64,000 nucleotides of DNA from Hahella chejuensis KCTC 2396 (GCF_000012985.1 NC_007645.1:4982581-5046580); one strand, 5' to 3'. Shown: positions 17,010 to 26,600, counted from the first letter of the stretch. Numbers and translations are program-made. Notes: generated by a model not told the origin, from the letters alone.

Positions 17010-17356
17010 TGTCGAAATTCCTCCCATGTTTTCAGCGCCATGTTCTCAGCGCCATGCTTGCACCCCCTGGGCGTTAAGCCCTCGCTGGGTCTCGTGTCGT
17101 CATGGGTTCAGAATATCGATATGAAAGGAGCTGGGATTGTAAAAATCCGGCGCCATTTCAGCCCGCCGGACGAGTCTTAACACAATGAAAAAGCAAGGGC
17201 CTGAAAGGCGTTAGGCAAGTAGCTGAAGAGATGAAATAGAAAGGAAAAACGAAGAACAGGGTCTTCATAAGCCCGTAGCGAGACGAGCAAACCATGGAAA
17301 AAAGAGTTCCAGAGGAAAGACAGCCGCATGAACATTGCGCCCATGCGGCGATAAAC
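17010..17356. other. Intergenic stretch without recognisable gene
   Basis: About 350 bp between the coiled-coil gene and dgkA. It must hold the promoter of the coiled-coil/secreted pair (minus strand). I see no tRNA, hairpin terminator or convincing small gene. Confidence 0.5.
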
Positions 17357-17752
17357 TTATATCAGAATGCCAATCCAGGTGAACATAGCCAGACTCAAGG
17401 CCACCAGCACCGCTGCGGACCCCATGTCTTTGGCGCGTCCGCTTAACTCATGACGCTCGGCGCCGATGCGGTCGACCACAGCTTCAATGGCGGAGTTGAT
17501 CAACTCCACGATCAGCACCAGCAAGACACTGCCGATCATCAATATTTTCTCCACCATCGTGACGGACAAAAACAGCGCCAGAGGAACCAGTATCAAAGCG
17601 GCGACCATTTCCTGACGGATAGCGGACTCATTTCGCCAGGCGGCGCGCAGGCCGTTCATCGAATAGCCCGTCGCCAGGATAATGCGTTTTAGGCCAGTGG
17701 CGCCTTTGGGCTGGATTGAAGAGGAGGAAAGATTTTCGGACGAATCGGTCAT
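17357..17752 (-). CDS. dgkA: Diacylglycerol kinase, DgkA type
   Basis: 131 residues, three transmembrane helices after an amphipathic N-terminus. The signature ELINSAIEAVVDRIG ... HELSGRAKDMGSAAV carries the catalytic and ATP-binding residues of the small prokaryotic integral membrane enzyme, which phosphorylates diacylglycerol (from membrane-derived oligosaccharide synthesis or lipid turnover) to phosphatidate. About 18 residues longer at the N-terminus than many homologues. Monocistronic by spacing. Confidence 0.93.
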   Translation of the reverse strand: MTDSSENLSSSSIQPKGATGLKRIILATGYSMNGLRAAWRNESAIRQEMVAALILVPLALFLSVTMVEKILMIGSVLLVLIVELINSAIEAVVDRIGAERHELSGRAKDMGSAAVLVALSLAMFTWIGILI

Positions 17753-17838
17753 GGGACTGACGGCTCCTACTGCTGAATACTCACTACTGAATGCGGTGAC
17801 AGTATAGTCACAAAGCCGTCCGGGGAGTAGCTTGGGCG

Positions 17839-18693
17839 TTACTTTGTCAGGGCCCGGCCGGCAACAGCGTCCCGCAATGTTAACAAACCTCCGTGCAAAG
17901 GGAGTTCCCGATAACGAATCATCAAAGTGGGCGTGTGGGCGATATGCTCTGGTAATTCAGATATCGCCAACTCTCTCGCATAAGGCGACTGCTCCACCAC
18001 CCGCCGCGGCATCAGCGTGCATCCCAATCCTACCGCCACGCACCCCAGAATACCTTCCAGCGTCCCCAGCTCCATGACCGAAGCAATCTGATGGCCGCAT
18101 TCCCGCTGCCAGGCTAACGCCCGAGCGCGGTAGACACAGCCTTCGCGAAACAAAATCAGAGGTTCCTGGAGATCGACTTCGCCTTTCGCCGTCACCAAAA
18201 CCAGTTCTTCCATCAATACAGGCTCCGCAATCAGCATGGGATGATCCAATGGACCGCCGATAAAGGCGCAGTCCAACTTATGGCTCAATACGCGCTCAAT
18301 GAGTTCTGCGGAGGTCGCCGTCTGCACTTGCAGGTCCAATCCGGGGTGTCGGGATCGCACTTTCTTCAGCGCGGCGGGAAGCCTGACTGCGGCGAAAGTC
18401 TCCATGGTCCCGATGCGCAGTTCGCCCGTGGCCTCGCCCGCAGAGCGCACTGCCGCAGCGGTTTGTTGCGCCATTTGCAGCAACTCCTGCGCATGCTTTT
18501 GCAATACCCGACCTGCGGGCGCCAGTTCCAATCCACGCCCTTTGCGAAAGAACAGCTGCACCTCCAGTTCCTGCTCCAGACGGCGAATACGGGTGGTCAC
18601 ATTGGACTGCACTGTATTGAGCCGACTCGCTGCAGCGAGGATGCCGCCTTCCTCCACCACTGCGAGAAAGGTGCGTAACGCGACTAGTTCCAT
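17839..18693 (-). CDS. LysR family transcriptional regulator (divergent from MFS gene)
   Basis: About 284 residues: N-terminal winged helix (ELVALRTFLAVVEEGGILAAASRLNTVQSNVTTRIRRLEQEL) and a C-terminal two-lobe effector domain. GGAG seven bases upstream favours the ATG at 18693 over 18699. It is transcribed divergently from the YbfB/YjiJ-type transporter gene with about 100 bp between them, the usual layout for autoregulation and control of the neighbour. Effector unknown. Confidence 0.92.
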   Translation of the reverse strand: MELVALRTFLAVVEEGGILAAASRLNTVQSNVTTRIRRLEQELEVQLFFRKGRGLELAPAGRVLQKHAQELLQMAQQTAAAVRSAGEATGELRIGTMETFAAVRLPAALKKVRSRHPGLDLQVQTATSAELIERVLSHKLDCAFIGGPLDHPMLIAEPVLMEELVLVTAKGEVDLQEPLILFREGCVYRARALAWQRECGHQIASVMELGTLEGILGCVAVGLGCTLMPRRVVEQSPYARELAISELPEHIAHTPTLMIRYRELPLHGGLLTLRDAVAGRALTK

Positions 18694-18794
18694 AACCATT
18701 CTCCATTAGAGAACATTTTCTTCTCAATTATTCGATTGTTTTGATATGTCGCATTATTTATCTTCTCTCCCAGAGATACAACGGGAAGTGAACC

Positions 18795-20003
18795 ATGAGC
18801 GCACAACTATCCATGGGCATACAACTACAGCGCTTGCAAGTGCTGACAGCGGGCGTACTCAGTCTGATGCTGATGTTGGGCGTGGCGCGCTTCGCCTACA
18901 CGCCATTGTTGCCGGTCATGCAGCAGCAGGCGGGACTGTCGCCTTTCGCAGGGGGCTGGCTGGCCAGCGTGAACTATCTGGGATATCTGTGCGGCGCCTT
19001 GATCGCCGCCTCTATCAGCAGCCTTACTCTGAAAGACAAGTTATATCGCTCAGGCTTACTGATCGCCCTTATCAGCACCGCCGGCATGGCGCTGTGCGAA
19101 AACGTCTGGCTGTGGGCGTTTATGCGCTTCATCGCCGGTCTGAGCAGCGCCGCAGGTTTGTTGATCGGCTCAGGTCTGATCATGCACTGGCTTATTCGCA
19201 ACGGTCACCGCAGCGAGTTAGGCATTCATTTCAGCGGCGTCGGTCTGGGCATTCTGTGTTGCTCTCTTGCAGTAGACCTTATGTCTCCTTACTTAGGTTG
19301 GCGTGAGCAGTGGGTGGCGCTGACCTTATGTGGAGTGTTGTTCGCCGTCCCCGCCTGGCTATGGCTCCCCTCTCCCACCACTGCGGGAGGCTCTCAGCAT
19401 GAGGAGGCGATGTATGACCGGCCGCCCTCGCGTCTGTATATGGGCATTTTCATGGCCGCCTATTTTTGCGCCGGTGTGGGATATGTGGTCAGCGCCACTT
19501 TTTTAGTGGCCATTGTCGATCAGCAACCCGCTTTACAGGGTCAAGGCGCCTTCGTTTTTCTTCTTGTGGGCGCCGCGGCGGCGCCTGCCTGCATACTTTG
19601 GGATTTGCTGGCGCGGCGCATCGGCGACATCAACGCTTTAATCATCGCCGCCGCCTTGCATGCTCTGAGCATACTGGCTCCGACACAGGGCGGCCTCGCC
19701 ATGGCGCTGCTTGGCGGCGCGCTTTTCGGGGCCACGTTTATGGGCATTGTCAGTTTAGTGCTGACCATGGCGGGACGCTTCTACCCATCACGCCCCGCCA
19801 AAATGATGGGCAAGATGACCCTGACTTACGGCGTCGCGCAGATCCTTTCCCCTGCTATTACCGGCAGACTGGCGGAGACAGGCGGCGATTATGCTGACGG
19901 CCTTTATCTGGCCGCAGCGGTCATGGCGCTCGGAGTATTGCTGCTTCTGACGCTGAAAAGCGTTGAACAAAACGAGCGCCGTCAGGCCCTGTCATACACC
20001 TGA
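18795..20003 (+). CDS. YbfB/YjiJ family MFS transporter
   Basis: 402 residues, twelve predicted membrane segments. The start (LMLMLGVARFAYTPLLPVMQ) and GYLCGALIAA are typical of the YbfB/YjiJ branch of the major facilitator superfamily, a group of uncharacterised exporters. Divergent from the LysR gene and followed 41 bases later by a tautomerase gene, so the three may form one substrate-specific locus. Substrate not predictable. Confidence 0.88.
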   Translation: MSAQLSMGIQLQRLQVLTAGVLSLMLMLGVARFAYTPLLPVMQQQAGLSPFAGGWLASVNYLGYLCGALIAASISSLTLKDKLYRSGLLIALISTAGMALCENVWLWAFMRFIAGLSSAAGLLIGSGLIMHWLIRNGHRSELGIHFSGVGLGILCCSLAVDLMSPYLGWREQWVALTLCGVLFAVPAWLWLPSPTTAGGSQHEEAMYDRPPSRLYMGIFMAAYFCAGVGYVVSATFLVAIVDQQPALQGQGAFVFLLVGAAAAPACILWDLLARRIGDINALIIAAALHALSILAPTQGGLAMALLGGALFGATFMGIVSLVLTMAGRFYPSRPAKMMGKMTLTYGVAQILSPAITGRLAETGGDYADGLYLAAAVMALGVLLLLTLKSVEQNERRQALSYT

Positions 20004-20044
20004 CTATTTGATTTAACCATTCAATCCAAGAAACGAGAGCCACC

Positions 20045-20251
20045 ATGCCCTACGTCAATATCAAAATTACTCGCGAAGGCGCTACCGCAGAGCAAAAAGC
20101 GGCGCTGATCGAAGGGGTTACCCGCCTTTTGCAGGAAACGCTGAACAAGAATCCCGCCACTACTTTCGTGGTTATTGATGAGGTGGATACGGACAACTGG
20201 GGGATCGGCGGCGAATCAGTCACGGTACGCCGCCAACGCGATACGGGCTGA
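20045..20251 (+). CDS. 4-oxalocrotonate tautomerase family protein
   Basis: 68 residues beginning Met-Pro-Tyr-Val-Asn; after Met removal Pro1 is the catalytic base of the tautomerase superfamily. Basic residues typical of the small-subunit fold are present (Arg10 region, and VTVRRQR at the end). GAGAGCC stands before the ATG. The gene follows the MFS transporter, and its natural keto-enol substrate is unknown. A multi-hairpin repeat starts 46 bases after its stop. Confidence 0.9.
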   Translation: MPYVNIKITREGATAEQKAALIEGVTRLLQETLNKNPATTFVVIDEVDTDNWGIGGESVTVRRQRDTG

Positions 20252-20296
20252 CAGTATAGGGATGCGCTCAAGCAGGCCTCTCCCCGCTTGAGCGCA

Positions 20297-20446
20297 TTAT
20301 TAATATGGCAATGATATTGGCATGTTAATACTCAGGCGCACGGATGCGCCTGCGCGGCGGCCAGCCTCGGGAGACAGGGCCTGACATGTGCGGGCCCTGT
20401 CGTTGCAGACAAATAGAAGGAAGCTATTTGTCTGCCTGATTAATAG
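20297..20446 (+). repeat. Multi-hairpin intergenic repeat, copy 3
   Basis: A 150-bp copy after the tautomerase gene, with the same ordered hairpins as copy 2. Differences are mostly in loops and spacers: the GGCGCAC/GGATGCGCC element has one change and the GC-rich hairpin has a T-G wobble (CAGGGCCTG with CGGGCCCTG). The final 11-bp stem and AAGGAAG loop are unchanged. Confidence 0.95.
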
Positions 20447-20468
20447 CGCCCGGCGTATTCAGCCTACG

Positions 20469-20900
20469 CTATTGCAACAGCCACACTACTGGCGCCGCCA
20501 AAATGGCGAGGCTAAGCAGGACAGCGACGCCAACGCCGGCGGCCGCCCAATTCGACGCCAGCTCGCCGCCGCTCTCACGATGCCCTTTGATCGCTTTGCC
20601 CTGAAACAAGTTCGCCAACTGCAGCATCACCATAATCTGTGGGGCGAAATACACAATCTTGGGCACATGCCACTCCGCCGGAACCAGCAGAGCGGCGATA
20701 ATAACGCCTATCGTCGCCGCCAACGATCCCACGATCGCCTTGCGGGCATGGGACTCCTTACCGAGCTTGCGAAAATTCTTCGCCAACAGAATACCGCCAG
20801 CCAGCGCAGACCCCAGAAAGGTCGCTATGCCAATACCGGAAACTTTATAAAGTTTGTGTTCAACAAAAGAAGAGACGGGTGTTTTTTGTGGGTTTTCCAT
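20469..20900 (-). CDS. Hypothetical inner-membrane protein
   Basis: 143 residues from ATG 20900, which has a strong AAGGAGATCTTTTA leader; a longer frame to 20996 is not needed. Four hydrophobic segments are visible (IGIATFLGSALAGGILL, AIVGSLAATIGVIIAALLV, IVYFAPQIMVMLQLANLF, and a C-terminal VGVAVLLSLAILAAPVVWLL) between short basic loops. No family recognised. Monocistronic; a multi-hairpin repeat lies just beyond its stop. Confidence 0.75.
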   Translation of the reverse strand: MENPQKTPVSSFVEHKLYKVSGIGIATFLGSALAGGILLAKNFRKLGKESHARKAIVGSLAATIGVIIAALLVPAEWHVPKIVYFAPQIMVMLQLANLFQGKAIKGHRESGGELASNWAAAGVGVAVLLSLAILAAPVVWLLQ

Positions 20901-21236
20901 TAAAAGATCTCCTTCACCGCCCGACTTAGACAGCCGACAAGAAGGACACCCAAACTTGTTAACCGCACGAGGGCGGGCTGTATCGATTGATAGCATACCC
21001 CGAACGCGACGCGCCCGGACACTTCACAACGGCCGCCAGCGCTACTGTTAAGAACAAGGCGACACTCAAACGAAGCCGGTGATGAAGAACAAGAACTCTC
21101 CCGTTCGCAGCGGACCTTCCCTGAATATCTCTTATCCTTAACGACTTCGGCGCCGCAGGAAGCACTAAAATTCTAGCCCCATAAGCCCTGTTGCGATACC
21201 CGCGGGACATAAAAATTTTATAAAGAAATGAATCGT
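20901..21236. other. Intergenic stretch without recognisable gene
   Basis: About 335 bp between the membrane-protein start and the terminator at 21237. It must contain the promoter for the minus-strand membrane protein. No RNA gene, repeat copy or convincing small frame seen. Confidence 0.5.
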
Positions 21237-21266
21237 ACAAAAAAGGCCGCTCCGAAGGACGGCCTT
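21237..21266 (-). terminator. Rho-independent terminator after the M14 peptidase gene
   Basis: On the minus strand AAGGCCG-tccttcggag-CGGCCTT is followed by TTTTGTAC. It lies about 55 bases past the stop at 21320. Confidence 0.88.
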
Positions 21267-21319
21267 GATCTAGTTCAGCATGCCGATGGCGTCATCGCCA
21301 TGGCGCACATCAGGCTGGC

Positions 21320-23902
21320 TTATTGGAAAGTAATGCCCCAGCTGTCAATGTTGCCGGTGTCGCGGTTGGCTCTGTCGCGTACTTTCAGATTCCAGGTTCC
21401 TGCGGAATCCTTCGCGCCCACGTCAACGGTGTAGGTCTGGTCGATGTCGTCTGTAGAACCGCCAGTACGATTGTGCAGGTTATAGACCGTTCCATCCGGA
21501 TGCACCAGATCCACGATCAAATCGCCGATATAGGTATGCTTGATCTTCACCGCCACGCTCACGGAGCCGGAAGCGCCGCTGCGGGTGACCGCAATCGGAC
21601 TGCTGACGCCAGTGGCGTTGTTGTCCGGGATGCTGACGTCGGTGTCGTTCTCATAGGAATCTGGATCTGTCGGCGGCTCGCCGCCATCGCCGAGAGACAC
21701 GGTGTAGTCTTCCACTTCGCCGTAATTGAAGGTTCCGCATGCAGACGGCGCCGCGTTATAACGCATCGCCACACGCATGGTGGTCTTCTCAAAGGACGCG
21801 CTCGCCGGAATGGTCAACGTGCCGCTGGCGGGTGATGAGGAGGCGGAACCGGAGTCGAAGACTTCTTCGCCGGCGTCGTCAAAGTCGCCGTCGCCGTTCA
21901 GGTCGACCCATGCCTTGAAGTACTCCTTGTACGACTGGCCGGAGAATGCAGGCGTAAAGGTGACGCTGTTGCCGCCTTTCACCAGGGACACCACTTCGCC
22001 GCCCTGGGCTTCAGTAAAGTCGCTGTATTTGGACGCGCCGGAAGTCTTCAGGAAGCCGCCGACCTGAACGCTGGAAATCCACTCATCGCTTGAGCTGTTG
22101 CTGGCGGCGTCGCAGTATTCCGCAGGCGGAATAGTCGGATCGCTGTCGATAACCAGAAACACCGCGCTCACCGCACCCCAGGCGCCGCTGGCGTCTTTAC
22201 CGCGCACATAGACGATGTGCTTGCCTTCACTCATACCGGTTGTGTCGATCACACCGGTGACGCCTTCCGTCTTCGAGTTGTATGAACCGTCAGAAGCAGA
22301 CAGGGCGACAGCCTGAGCGCCGTTGGCCCAGGGCGGCGTGTCAACGTAGTATTCCGCCGCCGTCAGGTTCTGCGTGGACTCAGTTCCATTGCTGTTATTG
22401 AAGCGCGTGTCGGTGACGGATGCGCTCAACGTCACCTGCGTACCCGGCTCCACGCCGCCGCTGGAAGCGCCGCCGCTCAATGACAGACTGGTGACGTCCG
22501 GGCCTGCTGGCGTGATGTAAGGCGTGCGCACGACTTTCGCCGCGTAGATCAATGCGTTCAGGTTATCCGGCTTGATCTTGCTCTCATAGGTGCTGCAGCT
22601 CTGGAAGAAAGACGTGCCCAGTTCGAAGGTGAACGCGGCGACGCCCAGTTCGCCATAACTGATGCCGTCGCTGGTGCCGTCGGTGGGATAAAGACCGATG
22701 GACTGCTGCGGCGAGTAGCCGTTGAAGAACGCGAACTTACGTCCCAGAGTCTGTAATGCGGTTCCGTTAGGCGCCGCCTGACTGGTGTCGCCCCATGGCC
22801 ACAATACCAGTTCGCTGTAACTGTGAATGTCCAGATGGATACCACTGGTGTCGCTGGGCGCCGGGTCGTTTTTACCAGGGCCGCGACGATCCGGCCACAG
22901 GCCGCGCACATACCCTTCCAACGCCTGAATTTCCGGCTCTGAGCCAGCGCTGGGGCCGCGATAGGTTTCATTACACTGGTTGCCGCTGGAACCTTCGCCA
23001 TTGGTGCTGTTCCAACCGAAGGTGAAGTTGCGGTTCAAGTCCGCGCCGCGACTGTTGCTGGTGGAGCCGCAATAGCTTTGGTTAGTATTCTTTCTCCAGG
23101 ACAGGCCGGTTTCCGCTTTTTTACGTCCGTCCGGGTTGGTGTGCAACATCAAGTGCACTTCGTGGTTATCCATGATCCAGGTGGCGTCGGCGTTGGTTCC
23201 GTAGCCATTAACCAACCAGCGCGCAAACTCCAGCGCCAAAGGCGCCGTGGTGTACTCACGGGCGTGGATGGCGCTGTTGATGAACAGCTTGGGTTTGTCG
23301 CCGCTGGTGTTTTTGTTGGTCAGTTTCAGAACGCGTATATCGAAACCGCCAGTCCCCTGCTTCTTCTGCCAGGAATCGCCAACATCGATCCACTCCGCCA
23401 GCTCTGGATGGCTGCTGGCGAAGCCTGCCGCCGCCGCGAAAGTTTCTTCTACGGTTTCATAGCAGGGGTAACCGGGAATACCCGCCAGCATGGCCTCCGA
23501 ACTCGCTACCGAACCGTTGATCGATTGCGCGGAAAAAACGCCAAGGCTGCTCAAGCCCTGCATTTGAGTAAGAATGGAGTTGCGCTGTTCGATAAAATCC
23601 GTCGCCGTTTCGAAGGTAAAGCCGAAATGCTCCAGCTTTTTCATTTCCTCCGGCTGCAACTGCATAACCAGATAACCGTCGTCGTAATGGGACTCCAGCA
23701 TCTGGGCATGAAAACTGATTGCTGCTTTGCGAGCGATATCCTTATTAGGGAAATAGGCTTTATAAATGTTGTCCGACGCCTTTTCCTGTTCGAGCAGTTG
23801 AGAGACGTCGTGGGCGTGTCCAGGGGCGGCCAGTGCGGAACAACTTACCAAAGCGCCCGCCATGAGAGTGGCCACAGATAAGCCGCTAGCTTTCTTTTTC
23901 AT
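21320..23902 (-). CDS. Secreted M14 zinc carboxypeptidase with GEVED and P-domain modules
   Basis: 860 residues. Signal peptide (about 1-25), propeptide, then an M14 carboxypeptidase domain with zinc ligands His213 and Glu216 (INSAIHAREY) and His360 (LDIHSYSELVLW), an Asn290-Arg291 pair, and catalytic Glu427 (FTFELGT). Next come a beta-rich linker (about 465-575), a GEVED domain ending FNYGEVEDYTV (about 590-735), and a C-terminal proprotein-convertase P-like domain (DVSIPDNNATGV ... GNIDSWGITFQ). Likely an exported digestive enzyme with accessory adhesion/stability modules. AAGGAGAAATAAC precedes the ATG. A terminator follows. Confidence 0.92.
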   Translation of the reverse strand: MKKKASGLSVATLMAGALVSCSALAAPGHAHDVSQLLEQEKASDNIYKAYFPNKDIARKAAISFHAQMLESHYDDGYLVMQLQPEEMKKLEHFGFTFETATDFIEQRNSILTQMQGLSSLGVFSAQSINGSVASSEAMLAGIPGYPCYETVEETFAAAAGFASSHPELAEWIDVGDSWQKKQGTGGFDIRVLKLTNKNTSGDKPKLFINSAIHAREYTTAPLALEFARWLVNGYGTNADATWIMDNHEVHLMLHTNPDGRKKAETGLSWRKNTNQSYCGSTSNSRGADLNRNFTFGWNSTNGEGSSGNQCNETYRGPSAGSEPEIQALEGYVRGLWPDRRGPGKNDPAPSDTSGIHLDIHSYSELVLWPWGDTSQAAPNGTALQTLGRKFAFFNGYSPQQSIGLYPTDGTSDGISYGELGVAAFTFELGTSFFQSCSTYESKIKPDNLNALIYAAKVVRTPYITPAGPDVTSLSLSGGASSGGVEPGTQVTLSASVTDTRFNNSNGTESTQNLTAAEYYVDTPPWANGAQAVALSASDGSYNSKTEGVTGVIDTTGMSEGKHIVYVRGKDASGAWGAVSAVFLVIDSDPTIPPAEYCDAASNSSSDEWISSVQVGGFLKTSGASKYSDFTEAQGGEVVSLVKGGNSVTFTPAFSGQSYKEYFKAWVDLNGDGDFDDAGEEVFDSGSASSSPASGTLTIPASASFEKTTMRVAMRYNAAPSACGTFNYGEVEDYTVSLGDGGEPPTDPDSYENDTDVSIPDNNATGVSSPIAVTRSGASGSVSVAVKIKHTYIGDLIVDLVHPDGTVYNLHNRTGGSTDDIDQTYTVDVGAKDSAGTWNLKVRDRANRDTGNIDSWGITFQ

Positions 23903-24305
23903 TGTTATTTCTCCTTGGAATCCAGGTTCCCGGTGATTTATTTTTCCCTTGTAGGGAGATCGATTTGATTATTATCAGCGCCCGGGTAATGGGCGGCGCG
24001 GTCCGTTACTGCAATCGACGTTCCACTGAGGCTGTTAAAACGCATAATGTGTCAAAATCTATCCAGGCCGAAACTGGCCTTAGAGATTAAGCCTATTTCC
24101 CGTTCATCAAATTTGAACAGCGTTAAACAGCCTAGATTAACGTAGAAGCTAAGCTGTTTAGTGTCAATCCAGAAAGGTTGAGCTACTGCTTATTCCTGAT
24201 AAATATAAGTACAATCCGCAATATCAAAAGCGCTACTGAGACGAGAAAACTCTGATTCAGGTAATCGTAAACCGATAGGGAAAACTCGCCAAAAAGGGGC
24301 GCTTT
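23903..24305. other. Intergenic region with an inverted repeat
   Basis: About 400 bp between the divergent peptidase and lipoprotein genes. The only clear structure is an inverted repeat, TAAACAGCCTAG (24124-24135) and CTAAGCTGTTTA (24149-24160), 11 of 12 positions matching around 13 bases, without a U-tract. It could be an operator or transcript hairpin. Promoters for both neighbours should be here; none is obvious. Confidence 0.5.
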
Positions 24306-24797
24306 ATGCGACACATCACACCATTTTGCCGCAAATTAGGGCATTTTTTAGCGCCGTTCGCCGCAACGGCCATTCTCTCAGGCTGCGCACAGGCCTCTCC
24401 CGCCAATACAGGTAAACCCTTACCTGGACTAGAGGCCCAGGCCCCTGGCGTTTATCGGGAACTGCGCGAAATCAAAGGCCACTTCAACGGTGGTCAATGG
24501 AATGAGGATGTAGATAAGTGGCAGGGCAAAAAGCATCAGGTCATGCAGGTTCTCGGCGCCAAAGTCGCGTCGGAACGTCTTAACGCCACACACACCCAAG
24601 AACTGATGGGAGCGCCAGACCGCACCCTCAAACCAGGAGACGAACATTTCGACACCGTCCTGCGCATGACAGAGTGGAAGGGCAAGCCGCAAGGTTCACT
24701 ATGGGTGTACGACTGGCGCGGCGCTCACGACCAGTTGGTATTCGCCTTCGATGGTGAAAAACTGACGGCCTCGGGCTGGCTATATAGTTGGGAATAG
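24306..24797 (+). CDS. Putative lipoprotein of unknown function
   Basis: 163 residues. The lipobox-like LSGC (Cys27) follows a hydrophobic stretch (FAATAI), indicating lipid anchoring. The mature part has NEDVDKWQGKKHQVMQVLG and QELMGAPDRTLKPGDEHFD segments reminiscent of small lipoproteins with a BamE-like fold, but the match is loose. AAGGGG is eight bases upstream of the ATG. It is alone in its orientation. Confidence 0.65.
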   Translation: MRHITPFCRKLGHFLAPFAATAILSGCAQASPANTGKPLPGLEAQAPGVYRELREIKGHFNGGQWNEDVDKWQGKKHQVMQVLGAKVASERLNATHTQELMGAPDRTLKPGDEHFDTVLRMTEWKGKPQGSLWVYDWRGAHDQLVFAFDGEKLTASGWLYSWE

Positions 24798-25164
24798 TCG
24801 ACAAACATCATTTCCCAGGGCGTCCGCTAACGACGCCCAAAACGTACTGTCGCAAATTACTGACGCTTAAGCTTTTGATTTATAAGACTTCTTATTTTCG
24901 CCATCAATCAGGCGTCGCAAAAAGGGGACGTTTCAGCGCAGCGTTCCCGCCCACTCCCTTCTCCAGACAATAGCAACCAATTGATATATAAGCATTTCTA
25001 TTTCCTGGCGCCGAATTTGTCACCTCTACTGTGAGCGCACCAAAGCGCATGAGGAACCGCACCGGCAGGGATTACTACAGGAGTACGAAGGCCAGCATTG
25101 GATAGGGACAAAGTTCACTGCGGACTATTTAAAGATTTCACAGGATCACAGAGAGGTGATTAAC
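24798..25164. other. Intergenic stretch without recognisable gene
   Basis: About 365 bp before the EF-hand gene. It includes an AT-rich patch around 24870-24900 and 24980-25010 that could hold promoters. No gene, RNA or repeat recognised. Confidence 0.45.
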
Positions 25165-25476
25165 ATGAACAAACTGAGCGCACTTGCACTGTCATCATTT
25201 TTGGTCGTTTCCGCCGCCTACGCAGAAGGCGATATGGGAGCTTCTGAAAAAATGCCGTCCGAGCAACAATTCTCAGCTCTGGATGCTAACCAGGATGGCG
25301 TGCTTGATGAATCTGAAGCCAGCAGCAACACTGAGCTGACCAACAACTGGGCGTCTGTCGATATCGACAAAGACGGCGTTGTCAGCCCACAGGAATATTC
25401 CATCTACACTGGCGAAGCCACCGCTTCAGGCTCTGAAAGCGAAGAGCAAATCCTGGAAGAACCGGTAACTGAATAA
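25165..25476 (+). CDS. Secreted EF-hand calcium-binding protein
   Basis: 103 residues. A Sec signal peptide (LSALALSSFLVVSAAYA) is followed by two canonical EF-hand loops, DANQDGVLDESE and DIDKDGVVSPQE, in which positions 1, 3, 5 and 12 are acidic or Asn as required for calcium. The tail is acidic (SESEEQILEEPVTE). GAGGTGATTAAC precedes ATG 25165; the GTG three codons upstream is less likely. Probably a periplasmic calcium sensor or buffer; partner unknown. Confidence 0.85.
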   Translation: MNKLSALALSSFLVVSAAYAEGDMGASEKMPSEQQFSALDANQDGVLDESEASSNTELTNNWASVDIDKDGVVSPQEYSIYTGEATASGSESEEQILEEPVTE

Positions 25477-25512
25477 GTTACCTTAACCTCAGCTGAGAGA
25501 TGGCTTTTATTA

Positions 25513-25545
25513 CCCAGGCCTGCAGGTTTCGCCTGCAAGCCTGGG
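25513..25545. other. Stable hairpin between convergent genes
   Basis: CCCAGGCcTGCAGG-tttcg-CCTGCAaGCCTGGG forms a near-perfect 14-bp stem. It lies between the convergent EF-hand and rnz genes. There is no U-tract on either strand, so it may be a processing signal or Rho-linked 3' stabiliser rather than an intrinsic terminator. Confidence 0.6.
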
Positions 25546-25606
25546 CTTGGGTCCAGCCGCCGATGCGGCGGACCGTTTTAACAGAGTGCGACATCCGTCA
25601 GGGCTG

Positions 25607-26596
25607 TCAGATATCAACGACAACTTCTCCGCTTCGGTGTAAGCGCCCGTTCTTGTCCAATTGATAAACTTCAAAATCCCGCGCCAAAAACAGATTCCCC
25701 GAATAGACTGACGCCGCTTCCCGCTCAATATCGAGAATGGAGGCGTTTTTGTTATTCGTCTTATCCAGATAGCGGGGACTGAAGTGGGTAAGCACCAGAC
25801 TTGGCAACGCCACGGACTCAGCGAATTGCGCCACAGCCAGTGCGCAACTGTGCTGCGGGCCCTGCCCGACTTTTTCCGCCACGTCATGGGTATAAGTCGA
25901 TTCGTGCACCAACGCCTGGGCGCCAATGCACGCGTCCCTCAACAAATCCGGCTGATCATTGTCGCCGCCGATAACCATGCGTCTTGGCGCTCGCGCACTC
26001 AACAGATAGTCCGCGCCATGAATCTCAGCGCCATTATCCAGAGTTACGCTCTCGCCTTTTTGCAGGCGCCCCCAAATAGGGCCTGGAGGTACGCCGTCCG
26101 CTTGCAGCCTCGCCACATCCAGCTTCACCTCCACATGCCTTTCAGTAAATGAAAAAGCATAGGAAGGAACCCGGTGAGACAGCGCATGGGCGCGCAAGAG
26201 GAAGTCTGCATCGATGAAATCCTCCTGCAGCAGTGTCGTCACCTCAACAAAACGCAGCTCATAAGTGAGGCGGAGTTGCGTGGTTTCGATCACCGCATTC
26301 AAAAACGCCTCCAGTGGCTGCGGGCCGATCACAGTGAGGGGGTCAGTGCGTCCACTCATGCTGGCGCTGGCCAACAGACCCGGCAATCCATAGCAATGAT
26401 CGCCGTGCACGTGGGTAATGCAGACGCCGCGCAACTGCTTCAACGTGTGTTTGCAATGCAACAAACGATGCTGCGTCCCCTCGCCGCAATCCAGCAGCCA
26501 CCAATCTTTGGTTTCAGCCATTTTGATGCAGACAGCGGACACATTACGCGTTTTAGTAGGAACGCCGGAAGACGTGCCAAGAAAGGTGAGTTCCAT
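25607..26596 (-). CDS. rnz: Ribonuclease Z (tRNA 3' endonuclease)
   Basis: 329 residues of the metallo-beta-lactamase fold. The zinc-binding HVHGDH motif holds His62, His64, Asp66 and His67, further ligands lie in LSHRVP, GGDND and LTHFSPRY, and the N-terminus MELTFLGTSSGVPTK is the family hallmark. RNase Z trims tRNA 3' trailers or acts as an exoribonuclease in species whose tRNA genes encode CCA; both tRNA genes in this window encode CCA. It starts 4 bases after the stop of a LysR gene, so the two are co-transcribed. Confidence 0.93.
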   Translation of the reverse strand: MELTFLGTSSGVPTKTRNVSAVCIKMAETKDWWLLDCGEGTQHRLLHCKHTLKQLRGVCITHVHGDHCYGLPGLLASASMSGRTDPLTVIGPQPLEAFLNAVIETTQLRLTYELRFVEVTTLLQEDFIDADFLLRAHALSHRVPSYAFSFTERHVEVKLDVARLQADGVPPGPIWGRLQKGESVTLDNGAEIHGADYLLSARAPRRMVIGGDNDQPDLLRDACIGAQALVHESTYTHDVAEKVGQGPQHSCALAVAQFAESVALPSLVLTHFSPRYLDKTNNKNASILDIEREAASVYSGNLFLARDFEVYQLDKNGRLHRSGEVVVDI

Positions 26597-26600
26597 ATAA

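Noticed and set aside
23078-23881. 267-codon plus-strand frame
   Set aside because: Antisense to the M14 peptidase, whose zinc ligands and signal peptide are intact.
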